64,000 nt of DNA from Branchiostoma floridae (GCF_000003815.2 NC_049980.1:14844293-14908292); one strand, 5' to 3'. Shown: positions 32,073 through 46,597, counted from the first letter of the stretch. Notes: generated by a model not told the origin, from the letters alone. Numbers and translations: made by a program.

Positions 32073-33829
32073 CTTAGTAAGACATAGGGGACACGTACAA
32101 CGAACATAAAAATCAAATATAATGATTTTAACAGTAACAAACAATGATATCAATCTACCATTGCGTCGTTAACTGTGCTATGAAGCGATGTACATGGAAT
32201 TGTCTATTACAGCGATATAAAGAGGAAGTCTGTAAAACGTGTGAAAAGTTACGACTGACTGTGCACACAGGGTTGAAGCTTACTTTATTTTGTATGCACA
32301 CTCCGTCATAAGCGCCTTCGTTTGGATTCACACAGGTACTTGGCCATGAAGTACAGCCTACAGTTATTACTGGTCGCAGGGAATTATTTGGTTTCTCATA
32401 AAGCCGGTGTGCCGGGTCGAATGAGTTTGGGGTACAATGTTCGGGAAGCTGAGGCCATACATGATTTCATTTTGTCTGTGCAATCAGTTATGGTTGATGT
32501 ACGGCTGCGGGGAGACGCAATCTTCCCTGCTTGCTTCATCCGAGGACTTCCATAGGTTGAAATCCAATGAAGTCAAGCCCCGATACTTCCTCAATTCTGC
32601 CGGTATAGTCACTGCATGCTGATGAGAGTAACTACATTTCTGCCGGTGTTAGACAATGCGACAATGTACCTTATTGTGTCAAACAGAACGTGATTATTCA
32701 GCCTTTCATCGCAAGTCTCTATTCTACTAAAAGTTGAAGTCATACAACCCAAGAATGTAAAGTTTTAGTGATGAATATACGCGCAGGGCTTACCTGCTAG
32801 AGTCGATCTTCGATCCGTCTTCTCCAAAACTGCAATATGTTGTCGAAAACCTAGCACTTCATTGTCACACAGAATACGGAATGAAATCAAAAATGAAAAC
32901 CACGCGACCATCATACCTTCACCCACTCCCCGCTGTCTCCTCTCTGTTCTGACAATTTCCCCTGACAGGAGTGCTCCACGATGATCGATAGCGATGGTAT
33001 GTCTCTCTCTCTCTCTCTCCAAATGAGGCTGTGCTTTAATCGAACCGCCTCAGCAACACAGACTATCCGTGATGTTGTAAGGCTTAATCGGAACGAGAAG
33101 TGAGTCAGGGACGTCGGTACGGGAACATCCAGGAAGGTTTCATTAGCAGTTAACGATGGCGACTGAACGGATTCATTTCCGACAATGCCGCGGTGTAAGG
33201 GCATTACCGGCGCGATGGAAGGATTGCAAGTGCAGGCGATGCAATAAATGTTTTACTCCTTCTGATAACATCAGAGAATAAGGAGCATTTCTGCGCACCA
33301 ATCTTTGCTTTCGATCATTGATATCTCAATCGACATTTAACACTTCATTTGGTTGGCCTTGTTTCCCGCCCTTGAACGAGAGGGATTGTTTTTATTGTCA
33401 GTATTGGTACAAAACTGGGAAATGACAGATTTTAGGAGGTTCACTTTGTGGTTCAGGTAACGACTTCTTCAGGATGGATCAGCTTCTAGAAGTACCAAAC
33501 ATCACAGCGATTAAGAATCAACACCCACAACTGCAAGCCAAAAGTCCCAAATGTGTATAGTTATTATACAATCTTAAGAAACCTCGTAGTTTAGCTTGTA
33601 TTGCTTAGATTATCATGAAAGTTCATCTGTGTTGGGTAAAGTTAAATCGTTTTCCATAATGCATTGCGCAGGTCTGACAAGTCGCACAGTGTAATATATA
33701 TCCATGCATAATATCATACATAAGAAGCCTGTAGATTTTATACGAAGCACTGAAGATATTCAGTTTATTCAAGTTTTCACAATATCCTGTTTTTTTTTTC
33801 AACACGCTACGAATGTATTTGGTCGTCTT
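32073..33829. other. Non-coding stretch, nothing recognised
   Basis: Apart from the (CT)n run at 33001-33021, I see no gene, RNA or element. ORFs at 32322-32555 and 32765-33204 lack domain features. Confidence 0.5.
33001..33021. repeat. (CT)n microsatellite
   Basis: About ten CT units. Confidence 0.9.
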
Positions 33830-34047
33830 TCAGCTAGAAACGATCATCTGGGAGACTGTACTACGACCAACATTGCATTTGTGCACTCTTGATTTGATAA
33901 TTGGTATATGACACACGATGATTAAAAATACAGCAAAACACACAAAACGTAAGAAAATTCGTTCTTTATGCGCGAAATTCTTTGACCGATTTGTCAAATC
34001 ATTATTCACATTTAGGTCGCAGCGTGTAGTGGAGATATGGTGTTTGG
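33830..34047 (+). mobile_element. MITE, GAGCGACC family, diverged copy
   Basis: CTTGATTTGATAATTGGTAT, AACACACAAAACGTAAGAAA, AATTCTTTGACCGATTTGTC and GGTCGCAGCGTGTAGTGGAG follow the family order. The left end (CAGCTAGAAACGATCATCTG) is weak. Confidence 0.6.
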
Positions 34048-35228
34048 CGTTATCCATCACATACATGACATATTTCACTAGTTTGAGACGGTATCTATAT
34101 GCAAAACGGTATGTCACTCTAGTTTCCTAAAACGAAATGCAGAAAAGAAGGGACAGCACCGTCTCATGAGCCTTGGAACAGAACTGAATATAGACCGAGA
34201 AAGCAACACTAAAAGCCTCATATGTCTTCCTCCCATTGGCCAGAAATAACGGAGAGCCTGTCGGTTTGATACAATAACCAGTACCCTCTCAGGAAATAAG
34301 ACATCCTAGCCGTCAGCCATTTTCCTTCATAGGATGGATAACTCTTCAACATCGCACTTGCATGCGTTAACGCAGTAGGTCAAAATTAATACAAGAACCA
34401 ATTTAAAGCTAATAAGCCCTAGCCCTGATTTCTAAATGGACGTCTCCTCTGGATTTAAGAAGTGCATATGATTAACTTTCCGGGGTTAGTATGTAATAAT
34501 GCGGAGGACTTCGCTCTTCTGAAGGAAAATGTCAAGCTCCTGCAAAGATCCCCGAGCGGCTAGGATGAATGCCAAGCATGGGCAGCAAAACAACATCTCT
34601 TGACAAAACTTGCACTGAGAATTGTTGAAAAGGGCATCCTTTGCAGCCTCGCGGCGAAAGTTTTAGCTGTACGTATCATTTCCTATTCTCCCGAGTATTC
34701 CTCAACACCAAAAAGTTTTAATTCTTTTATGAGATCAGCAGAGAGCATTCCTTGTAGACCCGTTCCAGTGCACATTCATTCTGTACAAGATATGATAATC
34801 AATATCATCAAGTCGATTGCTAAATGCGCCAAAGTAATGTTTGCATGGACCATAATCGTCTCAATTGGAGTAAAAATTCGATGAATTACTCAAATATACG
34901 TATGTGAGGTAAATCAATTGATCTTGACGTTTAGACCACAGCTCTAGGCGGATTAATAGGTGACCTTTACAGTCGCAGAACCAAATTCATGAAGGCCTGT
35001 TATGCGGGTATTTCGTGTTGCGGCTGTTGGGGACTGTTTGCGAATGACATTCGCCATCTAGTTGCCAATGGACGCCAAATTGTCGCCTGCAGTGGCGAAT
35101 TGTTTTACGACTCACTGAGCAGTGCTTCAGGAACAAAGACGAACTAGCTGTTTGCTCAACAGATTTTCCTAGATAAACCAATTCATGTTTACGTTACTGT
35201 CGATGTCTCCCGTTGAAAGGGGGTCTTA

Positions 35229-35469
35229 AGGCCTGTTCACACTTGTGCGTATATTCAAGTCCGTATGATTGCGTATTGACATTACTATGCAATATGACCA
35301 GATGAGTAAAGATGGAGGCCGAAGAAATAATTTTTGTTTATTTAGATATCCAGACTGCAGAACAATAATCGGCTCAAATAGTTCCATCCCCGCAAACTTA
35401 ACGTAATAAAAAAATTGTCGATACGCAACTCATAAGGACTTGAATGTACACACAAATGTGAACGGGGCT
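35229..35469. mobile_element. Second MITE type, about 240 bp, with ~50-bp terminal inverted repeats
   Basis: The left end AGGCCTGTTCACACTTGTGC and following ATATTCAAGTCCGTATGA are inverted at the right end (ACTTGAATGTACACACAAAT, GTGAACGGGGCT). There is no coding capacity. Target duplications are not clear. Confidence 0.75.
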
Positions 35470-35754
35470 GAACGGAACCGTCTTGGAATTGCTAGATGTT
35501 TGAACCCCAGAAGACGGACGGGAAGGATACACACCCAGCTGTTATAGAGACCAACATCCATCAACGTAAGAACACCAGACGCCCAACTGGTGGCAGTTCT
35601 ATCATGATATATCAGTTCTTGGACGTTTTGCGTCACAAAGATAAAACCATACGTCTCTCATGGAAGACACATATATCAAGTGAAATGCGAAGCTCGGAAA
35701 TCAACATACTAAAACAATACGCTAAAAGCACTTAGAAGTGATCTTAAAGGATTA

Positions 35755-36288
35755 GGTGGCATTTAAGAGTATGGATACGTGTTTTTTATTGCTTGAAAGC
35801 GTACATAACAATAACTATATACAATAGAAATCAAGAAACATTCTCAAGAGCACCAAATAACCTATTGTTTTTTTACATCCCCTTGTGGGCTATCACAGTC
35901 ATTGGCTTGAATGTCGAAATCATCATTCAGAAGTCAACCAAAAGGTGAAACAAAATGAAGCAGCATTGCTATAGACAAAATAATGAAAAAAGAAGTGAAA
36001 GTTGCGCCAATGACAAAACAATACCGGCTAAAGTACTATAATCAAGTTGAGTATCACATCTAGGAGAATCTAAAAAATAATACCTAAAAATTAATCAAAT
36101 TTGGTACGCTATTTCATCATAAGTAGAAAAAAGTATGATAAAAAAAGTAGAGAACACGACTGGATGACATGTTCATTATCTAAATGTGGGATTCTCTAGC
36201 CTTGTGGTATTTGTGGTTATTTAATTGTTATTGTCATACATTGTACCATGAACTGTTTTCGAGCAATAAAGTTCATTCATTCATCACC
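35755..36288 (+). mobile_element. Possible LINE 3' end with (ATTC)n tail
   Basis: AT-rich sequence ending GAGCAATAAAGTTCATTCAT TCATC (36263-36287), a tail style seen in CR1/L2-type elements. There is no protein evidence, so this is weak. Confidence 0.35.
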
Positions 36289-37156
36289 CCTAGCCCGTAA
36301 CATACCGGCGGATCCTATTACAAGATATTGTGTAATGATAGTTCCATTGCAGGTAAGTCTTTGCCACTGCCGCCTATGTGAGTCAAAACCGTTAGAAAAG
36401 GTCGTACCTTGTAATATTGAACCATGACACTGTGGACGGCAGAGGACGTTATATTGACCTTTGGGACGACGAACTCATGGAAAATCCCTAAAAATTTGCA
36501 TTCAAATGACACACTTGACAAGGGCATGTAATGTATTGTGGTGTGGTATCAATAGGTCATTGTATACCCAGAAACATGAATACTAGTGGTAACCGGTGAC
36601 ACATCTGTAACCTAGCGCAAAACTAGGGCAGGCAGCGCTGCATATACAACAGGAGTGAGTGCTATAAGTGTATCTGGATTACAAACGAAAAGCCGAAAAA
36701 AGTACCGATGTTAAGAGTATAATGTATAATGGTCTGAGCTGAACGGAAATATGAATTCTTTCAGCATGTGATTTAAATGAAGACAATCTATATGCATGAT
36801 GATGATTCTTTATTCCAGAATTAGTTTACAAGTAAAAGTATGATGAAGACACGAAAGAGGGAAAACATCTTTTCCAAAGCAGCAATATCTGGTTACATCT
36901 ATGCTTTTTATATGTCCCAAAATCTGGGAGAAGCTATTGTAAGGGAGAAGATTAATAAATCAACCTACAAACCAGGACATGGACAGGGGCAAGGCCAACT
37001 GAATAATTACGTCAATGTACACCATCGTGCATTATCCAGAATATCAACATCATGATCTCATTTGAGAAATGGATACCGCTGCGCATTCATTTGTTTGAAG
37101 TAATAACTCTTCACGATAACGACATGCCCATACTAGACAGGAACATAAGAGTTACT

Positions 37157-37175
37157 CTTAGAGAGAGAGAGAGAA
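37157..37175. repeat. (GA)n microsatellite
   Basis: TTAGAGAGAGAGAGAGAAGG. Confidence 0.85.
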
Positions 37176-37499
37176 GGCATCGCTCTAAGGCTAACGTCAC
37201 ATTTCAAACAGGGGCCCGCCCGGGCCGTTTGTAGATGATACGAAAAATACAAATGTACACGTAAAAATATTCACAATTAATTTCCACGACTATTCTCTTA
37301 GGTCTTGTGTAGTTTAGTGTATTTTGATATCATATCTTTCGTTCCTGCTCTAAAGTTGCCCGACCGGGCCCCGGTTTAGAAATCTGACGTAGGCCTAAAA
37401 CATTGAATGATACAAAGTCTTTGCACAACTTCTGATGAATGTGTAACCTTCAATTTTATACCGGGTATACCCTACAAAAATACTAAAGTGTGACTGACA

Positions 37500-37622
37500 T
37501 GAAAAGACAAAAAAACGAACAAAATAATAAAAAGATTAATTTTTTTCTACGCAATTCATTCATCTAATGATCTGTTGAATTTTAGGCCACCCATGGAAAG
37601 AGATCACCGCCTAGTAGAAAGA
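37500..37622 (-). mobile_element. MITE, GAGCGACC family, degraded fragment
   Basis: ACGCAATTCATTCATCTAAT GATCTG and the end CACCGCCTAGTAGAAAGAAG resemble the family. One end only. Confidence 0.35.
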
Positions 37623-40600
37623 AGACATAACAATCTACACGGCATTCTGGTATCAGACTCATTTCTCCCGTACAGCCATTTTATGTGGCGTAGCTGGTAG
37701 CGAAAGTGGGGCAGTCTAATGAGAAAGCACGCCCTCGATATGGACATTGCTGACGCATACCTCCAGGGTAACACGGCAATTATTTTAGAACCCATGTTTT
37801 AGATTAGTATCAGAAGTCATCTGAATGTCACCATGTGTACTTTATTACGACGTTTGTATCTGTATGCCTGTACTTAGCAAACTGGGCATGGGTGTGCAGT
37901 AAAGGCTATCATTCAGTATTACACACAAGGTGGTCGCAATCAGGCGAACTGACGATTACAAATCACGAAGATTCATGTGGAATTCAAAGGATGAAGAAGC
38001 AAAACGGAAACAGTTGCTTGTAACTGTTACCTTCGTAGCATCATAGGAATCATACTCTGTATGAGTCTCAACTTCATAAGGGGGTTCAATCACTGCCCGT
38101 GCAAGAACAGCAACAGTTCTTGAAGTTTGAAGACGTGGTGAACCTTTCTTTATGTCTTTATATCAACTACAGTCTCTGCTTGGCCTTTCAGGGAGTTAAG
38201 TTAGTTTTGTGCTGCAGGCTTTCACAATATCGGCAGCAGGCGCTTTTAACGTACCGTCTGGAAATACCCACCCGGCGTCTTGACAGATGAGGTTCCAGCC
38301 AGGGAGTGTGTTCACCACAGCCGGGTCACCACAAACGATCAGCTAGAATAAGGCCTGTCCTTGGTGCTGAACACTAACTATCTCTCCTTGATGTAGAACA
38401 TCACATCTTTCAAACACAAAAAACTCCGTTGCGTTCCGATTCTTTTTTCAGTTTCTTTAAAAAACAGCATAGAAAAATGTGGGAAGTAAACTCCAGTGCC
38501 ATACACGGACTCCCAAGATATGACACAAGCCGGGGATGTAGAATGATGGAGGTCTATTGCATCAAGTATTTCTTTTCTGTTGGATGTTGTTGATTACCTG
38601 TACCCTGCTCATTTATAAAAAAAAAATCACCAAGCGCAGTTATACGCAGTTATACACACAAAACAGTATTATATTCACACACAAAGTCATGCAAACACAC
38701 AACTGATGTTCGTCCATCGGATTCCGTTGAAGATCTACATCTTGACTTCGGAATCAGTCGCCCCTGTGGGCGTGGCTAATCAGTTCAATCTTTGCTCGGA
38801 AAAACCTGCCGCAGACGTTGCACTTGAGTAGAAGATGGCTGTATGAGTGAGTCTGCCTTTCTACAAACTCACAACTAAACAGGCACAAAAATACATGCCT
38901 GTTATTGGTATTAGAATCTAAACATTACCTACACACACAAGTATATCTATCCATACTGATGACGTCTATGAGACACGCAAATAAGCCTAATATCTTTCCA
39001 CAGCAAAATGCTTTTTGACATGGTGACGCTTGACTTCGAAGTGTTGCAGTTCTATTACACATTGCTAGTCGACGCTTTTGATCCATGTGGAAGATTCCTT
39101 GGCAACAAAAAATACTTTAGTTGAGGTCGAACGTCAAACTTTTGATCCATGACCATAAAAGTCATATAGCCGAACTTCTTATTCATGACAAAAATTGTAC
39201 AGTACGAGTTTAGTACTTTCCAAATTCGGATCAATCATCTAACATACAAAAATAATCAATTAGGCTACTCAGAAGAAAGCGGCCTATAATAGGTTCTGAA
39301 CACTATTCAAACATAGACATACGACCCACACTCTCATAATCATCTGACCTTGATGCTCATACATACAGCCACAGGTGTCATTGATCCTGAATTTTTTAAA
39401 ATGTTCAATATGTATTGAGGATCAGAATTTGGGCAAACTACCTTAATTGGAAGAAAACTTCTGACCAGGAGTTTCTCAAAAAATGTTTTCAAAATGTCCA
39501 TGTTGAATATACATCTGGGACTTGAATATGACACTACAAAGTACCACCTAGCGGAGTACAACTAAACGACATCTTGTGATATGAGGTCTGACTGCAGTCT
39601 CTCCTATATCATTATTCATGTGACTTAAACATAAAAACAAAGACATATATATCTTCCTTACCTATACAGTATACTTTTACAAGCCGTTTCATTTTAAACA
39701 GTGCTTTCTGGGACGGCACAGGATGTGTTACAATTTCGCAAGACATATCTTGAGTCCTTCAAGCTGGCAACTAGGTAATAGCTGACGTCATCAAATTCTG
39801 AAGGATGAGTAACTACCGACCCGTGTCGAGCTGACAAAATGCATCAGTAAGCGTCACGTTTTTCTAATGACAACAACTTTCGTGACAAATAGATTATACT
39901 GCATTTCATCAACAAATCATTGAATGTTACACTTGCTGCTTCAAATATGACTGACACCAGTGTAAATGCACGCCCACGTACACGGAACTTTACTCAAACA
40001 TTCCGGAAGGTTTTTGACAAGTGTAGATGAGATAGTCAACGCTACCCATTGCATTTGTCAGTCAACAGGCTGCAATATACATTAATACACTGTTGCTATA
40101 TTGACTACTCGTTCTGATTACCTTTGGCCTGTTCCCTTGGCAATTATTTTCTCGACATCTCGTCTCGGCCTGGAGTCCAGCTTCACTTACCGCTTACCAA
40201 CACTTGATAAGACCTGCCTGAAGCACGGCAGCTCAAACTCACACATTGGTTGAACTGCATCCATAAAGTACATTGTAGTTACGCCTATGACTGTTAAAAA
40301 TTTTCAGTAGAACCTTATTGGCCATGTTGACTTGGTTATACGGATGCCATCAGAATTGTAGTAGCATGGCTATTATGACAAACAATGACATAACCAATCA
40401 CGAGTTGCAGACACATCTGATACTACATTTTATCATGTCATATTGCACCATTGAATACGTTGCATTAATTGGTTTTAGTGATTAAGTTTCCTTGCTACAT
40501 GCAGAATATATAGAACAGACGAACCATTAATATTGGTGATCCCATTCTCAAGAGGACACTGTAGACGAGACATCGTTGATGTGTGAATAGAATGTTTGCC

Positions 40601-42255
40601 AAGACGGAACTCGGGCATCGGAAGACCTTTATCTATCACGGTGACATGACTTTTATCTTAGATATACCAATCACTGACATTTGTCCCCGGACGAACCTAT
40701 CCGTATCGATTGCATATGTGATACCTCGATGACTTGAAGACTGTCCATGGCCATGGTATATAATCCATTCGCTTAGAAAGTGGTGTGTCCTACCCATTTC
40801 ATTTTTAACTGTCTTAAGAGTATTTTAGAAGTTGATTCTTTACCAGTTTGACTAGAATTTGTGCAGTTGGTCATGATTCTAGACCAGCATTTGCTTTTTG
40901 TTGTGCAGCCTGAAAGTCAAGTAGAGTTTGGTGAAAATCATGAACTTCTTTGCCAATCTTCTGTGAATATATTCTTTAACTTTGAGTAAAATCTGCATAA
41001 AAATGATATAATACTACACCCTCCACAATATATCACACATTTCGATATTGTCTGAAATCATGGCTAAACGATTTGCGTCGGTGCTGTAAAATTATTCAGT
41101 ATTATGACACATTTCTATGACGCCTGGCTGATAAACTACGAAATGTCTTACAGGCATTACAGTTCACGCGAGTTTCCAAAAGTAAGATAGATTGCTCCAG
41201 GAGAATCTAAAACCTTTACATTCAAAGGATAATTCATGCACACAAATCCCAACGGTGGACCAAATAAATCACTATGTCAAAATGTCAGAAGAGGGCGAAG
41301 AATTTGCCGTTACATGAAATGTTACGGTATCTCAGAAGGACGGACCAGTAGCAAGCGGGTGGCCGACCCGAAGGATTGACTAATCCCCAGAGTGCCGCGG
41401 CATTACCTGATACACGCTCCTATTCAGACTGCTGTTACGCTGCGTGCTTCGAATCTTACCTGCCCAATAAATATCCTATCTGGCTGGAAAAATCCACGTC
41501 GTTTATTTATGTAGAACGACATATCTCATTTAAATCATGGTGATAAAAAGTAAAACTATTAATTTTAAATTTCATTGTTTCCGGTAAAGATTGGGAAGGG
41601 CATAGAAAAGCATGTATCGGCTCCCCCTCACTCAGCTCCGGCAATCGCGTACGCTGAAATTAACTTTTCGAGCAGGCTGAGGGCCGTTCACTTAATGTTG
41701 CCTTGCCAGGTTAAATGCTGACCGACCTGATTTCACCTTTTTGAAGAAGTCTCAATGACCTATATCTGATACAAGCAAGCATTACCATATAACATCAATG
41801 TAGGAGAATACAATTGTACTGTAACCACCTTACTAATACCCTTCCAGAGCCAGTGGGTATGTCCTTTAGTACTTTTATAGGGTTGTAACACTGCCTGAAA
41901 AGCCTCATTTCCAGGATGGAAACTGACTTACACAGTCCTGGAAATTAAACATGTCCTTCAAAATCCGGAGGTTTCATGCCTGCAAACGAGACGTGTACAG
42001 TCCTTTACATGTCCTAGAATATCGCGGAAACGAACCATTTCTGTGTGCAGGACGTGTAAAGGGCTTGAAATACCCTTACAGATTCCCTTGAAACAACCTT
42101 ACACAACAGGACATGAGCCGTGTGTTGCATTGTGTGTTGGCGGAATATGCATACATTAGCGGCCAATTACCACCTAATTATATTTCCCCGGTCTGCCTCA
42201 CCCAGTGCATCCCTTGTGTCATGGAAAGTGGCGTCGAGAGATCTGACGCCCTCCC
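37623..42255. other. Non-coding stretch, nothing recognised
   Basis: No supported gene. From about 41890 to 42110 there are repeated phrases about TACACAGTCC / GTGTAAAGGG / CCCTTGAAAC that recur in diverged form at 44040-44200 beyond the gaps. Confidence 0.45.
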
Positions 42256-42355
42256 NNNNNNNNNNNNNNNNNNNNNNNNNNNNNNNNNNNNNNNNNNNNN
42301 NNNNNNNNNNNNNNNNNNNNNNNNNNNNNNNNNNNNNNNNNNNNNNNNNNNNNNN
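42256..42355. other. Assembly gap of 100 N
   Basis: Exactly 100 N, the usual placeholder for a gap of unknown length. Frames read across it are meaningless. Confidence 0.99.
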
Positions 42356-43775
42356 CTGCAATATCATCGCTACAGTTGTATACGGAAGTTCCTTGATCCT
42401 TGAAGCCATGGGAGAGAACTTTGGCCCGACGGTGGTCCTGTTATTATTAGTTGCAGCTGACGTCCTGTCGTCCTGTTCCGCGATCTTGAGTAGAAACTCC
42501 TTGCTGATGTAAAATAATGACCAATGTTCCTCGGTACCATCAGATAACGCACCCTGGTATATAGACACACTTGCACAGCAAGAACGCACATCCACACGCA
42601 AAGACGCGGAATTCACAATACCAACTCAACTGAAGAATTTGAAAATTGTGACTGGCACGTTGATTGGCCGAAGGTTTGACCCTATAATTGTGCGAGGAGA
42701 AATTCTATTGGCTTTTTCTGAAGAATTTGCATGGGCACAGACACAAAGAGCTGTGAACTACCGCTAGTACCAGCCATGATGTCTATTGTTACAATCACGT
42801 CAAGGAGGTTGTTTGAGCTGCCTAATTACCCGTATTTCACTTCACAGTAAAACAATACCTGCCTAGAAAGATGTGAAACATGCCGCTGTGATTATCAACA
42901 GCTTGAAACATCGGTAGAAATTTAACGTTCAACGTTGTCATTTAGTTTGTACAATCAAGAACATAACCCGGGACAAAAATCTAGTACATCGAGTCAAGGA
43001 GGTTATATCTTAACATAGATCATTTCACTCAGTTTGTGCGTCGACAGTAGCCAAAGTTAGAGACAGTAACCAAGAAAATGGACTGTATTTTGTCCCGTGT
43101 TCTCTCTATTCTTTTGACAAAAAGCTGCCCATAAATCAGATCGCAGTCCTATGTTTTCCCTATGTCCAACGTCGTTTCAGTTCAACTTCCTCGCTATGAC
43201 GCGACAGGCACTCTATAAAAACATCGTACATCACTAGTTTACGAATTTCCAAATTAAACTTCTTTGGTTAGTTTATTTTCCTAGCTCTTCATACAAAGGG
43301 GGCAGATCACGTAACTGATTATCGCGATACACGCAGAAGTCTATTGCAGCAGTTCAGATTTATGTATGTTGAAACAGAATCTCAGTGTGAGTGTAAAATG
43401 ATTAAAGAAGAAATAAGAATGATTCAATGAACGCTGGGTGTTTGTGGCCTTTGTCTGCGCTAGACAATGCAATACACATCCGGCTAACGAACTGCTGTTT
43501 ATGTAATGAAAATGACGAGTCTGTTTAAGCAAGGAAGTTGAAACCTCCTTGGTTTAAGACATTCTTTCCTATTTATAAGCCAAGATCTATCCCTAGCATT
43601 TATTTCTTTCCGACATGTAGAAATGAATATGAATGGCCCGTTCAATACGCGCCGACCGTAGGATTTCCAAATAAGTTGGAAATATCGGGCCAAACCAATC
43701 ACAGCTTCATTCATTATGATTGTTTTTTTAGTATTTTGTAGACCTTTCTTTCTGACCTTGATTGTATTCCTAAAA
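42356..43775. other. Sequence island between the two gaps
   Basis: 1.4 kb without a supported gene or repeat. Confidence 0.45.
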
Positions 43776-43937
43776 NNNNNNNNNNNNNNNNNNNNNNNNN
43801 NNNNNNNNNNNNNNNNNNNNNNNNNNNNNNNNNNNNNNNNNNNNNNNNNNNNNNNNNNNNNNNNNNNNNNNNNNNNNNNNNNNNNNNNNNNNNNNNNNNN
43901 NNNNNNNNNNNNNNNNNNNNNNNNNNNNNNNNNNNNN
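43776..43937. other. Assembly gap of 162 N
   Basis: 162 N, a non-default length, so probably an estimated gap size. Confidence 0.99.
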
Positions 43938-46597
43938 AGGCTGGGTTGCAGGGGTAGTAGTTGCCGTAAACAGTAAACCCGCGACCCAAGCTTGGCTTTG
44001 AGAATAGGCGCCGCCAAGCCTTTGTCTGCCTATTTCCCCTACACGTCTGGTGTAAGGGTCCTAGAAATTCCTGTACAAGCGCGAGTCCAGGTATGTAAGA
44101 AAAAACAAGGACATTACACGCTGAACCAGGAAAGTCATGTACACAGCCAGGACACAGAACATTTCACAGGTGTGTAAGTCCCTTGAAACACCTGGAAATT
44201 ATTGATTTCGTGCAGTGTAAACACATGTGATTTCCTCGATGAGCAATAATTGAACATTTCCTCGGGGTGCCCGGTAGAGATTAAACAGAAGGCTTGCAAA
44301 AAGTAATTTTCTTGAGGGTTTAACCCTTCCCGCGCCCCAGCGTACACGTCAGGACACCGGAAAAATAAAGGCAAAATAATTGTATTCTCTTTTGATACTT
44401 TTAAGTGCGATACAGTTGGTTATTCAGCAAGAATAAATTAATATCGTGTGGATGTATAAAGGCAAAATTGTAACATTTCTAAAACCCGTAGGTTTCGCGG
44501 AGCAATGGACGCTTGACATGCATATACTCATAGACAGGCCCGTTGCTCAGTGGAATGTTGAGCTTGATTTTACACTTTTGCTTGGAGACTAAAGATTGAT
44601 TACTTCTGTCGGGTCATTGTGAGCCAGATACGATGACACATACGATGTGGGTTTTTTTACCAACTCTTGCATTTTTAGCTCGTTACGTTGGTTTTACACT
44701 TTGAGAGAGAGAGAGAGAGCAGCGAGAGTGTCGTCCTAGTAGAGATAGGGAAGAAGCAATCACTGTCATAAAATGGGTCCTAAAGCAGCCCTACTATTAT
44801 ATGTGGTTCATGTAAATGACACGAACTAACAGACAGCTGGCAAAGCTCACCTCCATCCTAGACTAGAGGAGACTAGTTCTATCCCTCTGCGTCACGGGAC
44901 AGATACATGACTGTATCTGCGTGTCTGTTTGATCTTCCCACATGATTGTTTCTACTGGTTAATCAACACGTTTGGCAGTAGGTGGTCGTCAGACTGATGA
45001 TTCGGCAAAGGTGACCGTGCTGCTGATGAACGTCAAGCCACTTGTATGAAGTTCAACTCCGCATGATTGTTACAAGATGACCTTGGTCTTCAACGTCCTC
45101 ATCCTAATTAAAACGATCGAAGCAACTGCCTCCGCGCAGCTTGGCCTGTAAACAAAAATCATTTTTTTGAAGGAACGAGAGAAAAAATGAGTAACAAAAG
45201 AAAGAAAGAAAGAAAGAAAGAAAGGGATAGGTAAAGAAAGAAATAGATACGAAAAGAAAGATAGAAAGAAAGGTGATTGCATCTAGTAAGATTAATCTCC
45301 ACATTGTTTACATGAGATGTCTCTACAACAGGGGCAAAGTCCTACGTAAACTGTGCGAGGAATACCTGATGAAAAGCTGAACTTGTCAACTCCGTCCTCT
45401 CGGTGACACCAATGTCGTTTGACTTTGCACCTTAACTATCGCTATGGGAACTTAACGATAGCCTGACCTAGAGGACCTGTTCTGAGAGGGCGGGATAAAA
45501 ACGTGTCATCTGTTGTCCATCAGTGTTGTCGGTTGTAAGGGCGATAAAAGTAGTGAGAGACATCGGAGGACAATGTCAGATCAGACTTGTCGCGGTGGTG
45601 CCCTTGAAATGTGTCCTCACGCGCCCTTCAGCATGATAAGAAATGACGCGCCCAAATGATGATTTCATACGTGGATTATCTCGAGTTTATGGAGGATGGA
45701 CTATAACTGAGTCAGTCATATATCTCTCCACAGATATCAGCAGTGAGGAGAGATTAATATCAGAAACGCAATTATCACAGACTGGAGGACGTATCAATTT
45801 ACTTGGCCAGCTAAAGGATACACACTTTCTTTATTGAGTTAAAACGCAGGTTTATGACATGATTTAGGATAATCCTTATTGGTGCAAGTTTAATGACATG
45901 GGCAAATGAAACTGGCAATATTTCTTAGTGTGAATCGTGATGAAAAAACAACTTAACTGGGCGGAACTATTTTGTATGCGGATATAAACATTGGAGTGAG
46001 TAGAGTGAATAAACATGTGTGATTTGTAAGCATTTGGTCCATCATTTGAATTCGTACGAATTACATGACTGCATTGAAATACAATCACCGTATACGTAAA
46101 ACTGTAATAGTCGGTAGAATCCATATGATAAGATATTGCATATCAAGACTCTCAGTGTGTAACGACTCATGCTCAAGCTCTTTAAGTTTATAGTGAGACT
46201 TAGTTATTGCTTTTAGCAAAAGAAATGCATCAATCTGTCGCTGACCTGGTGAATGTGTTCCAAACATTCATTCAATCTACCATTGCAAGCATGATATAAC
46301 GGATCCCTTGTCGGAACTCATTTGGTTCGTTGTCATTTTACCTGCAAGAAGGATTAAGGCTCATCTCTTCATCTTGCGGTGCCGAATGAAATTTGCTGGC
46401 ATGTTCCCACGGTACATATTCGGAGGAGTAGGGTACGGAATTGATTCTGTGTCCCAGAAGGAAGGTTCCCCGTTCATACTTACCGGAAGAGTTCTGGAAG
46501 AAGTCGAAGACTTGTTCTTAAGTTTTTCACGCATATTGAAGTTGGGTGGGCGTTGGTATAACAGCCGTTGTGGCATGGGTTTAGGGTAAAAGTTGTT
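43938..46597. other. Non-coding stretch with microsatellites
   Basis: It contains (GA)n at 44703-44719 and (GAAA)n at 45198-45229. No gene is supported. Confidence 0.5.
45198..45229. repeat. (GAAA)n microsatellite
   Basis: About seven to eight AAAG units. It creates the Phe/Leu/Ser-rich minus-strand ORFs at 45070-45304, which are not genes. Confidence 0.92.

Noticed and set aside
42113-42616. ORFs running through the first N gap
   Set aside because: Continuity depends on the N run; the readable parts have no domain.
43499-44017. 172-codon ORF through the second N gap
   Set aside because: Nearly a third is N and the rest has no motif.
45070-45304. Hydrophobic Phe/Leu/Ser-rich minus ORFs that look like membrane proteins
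   Set aside because: They come from a (GAAA)n microsatellite read on the other strand.
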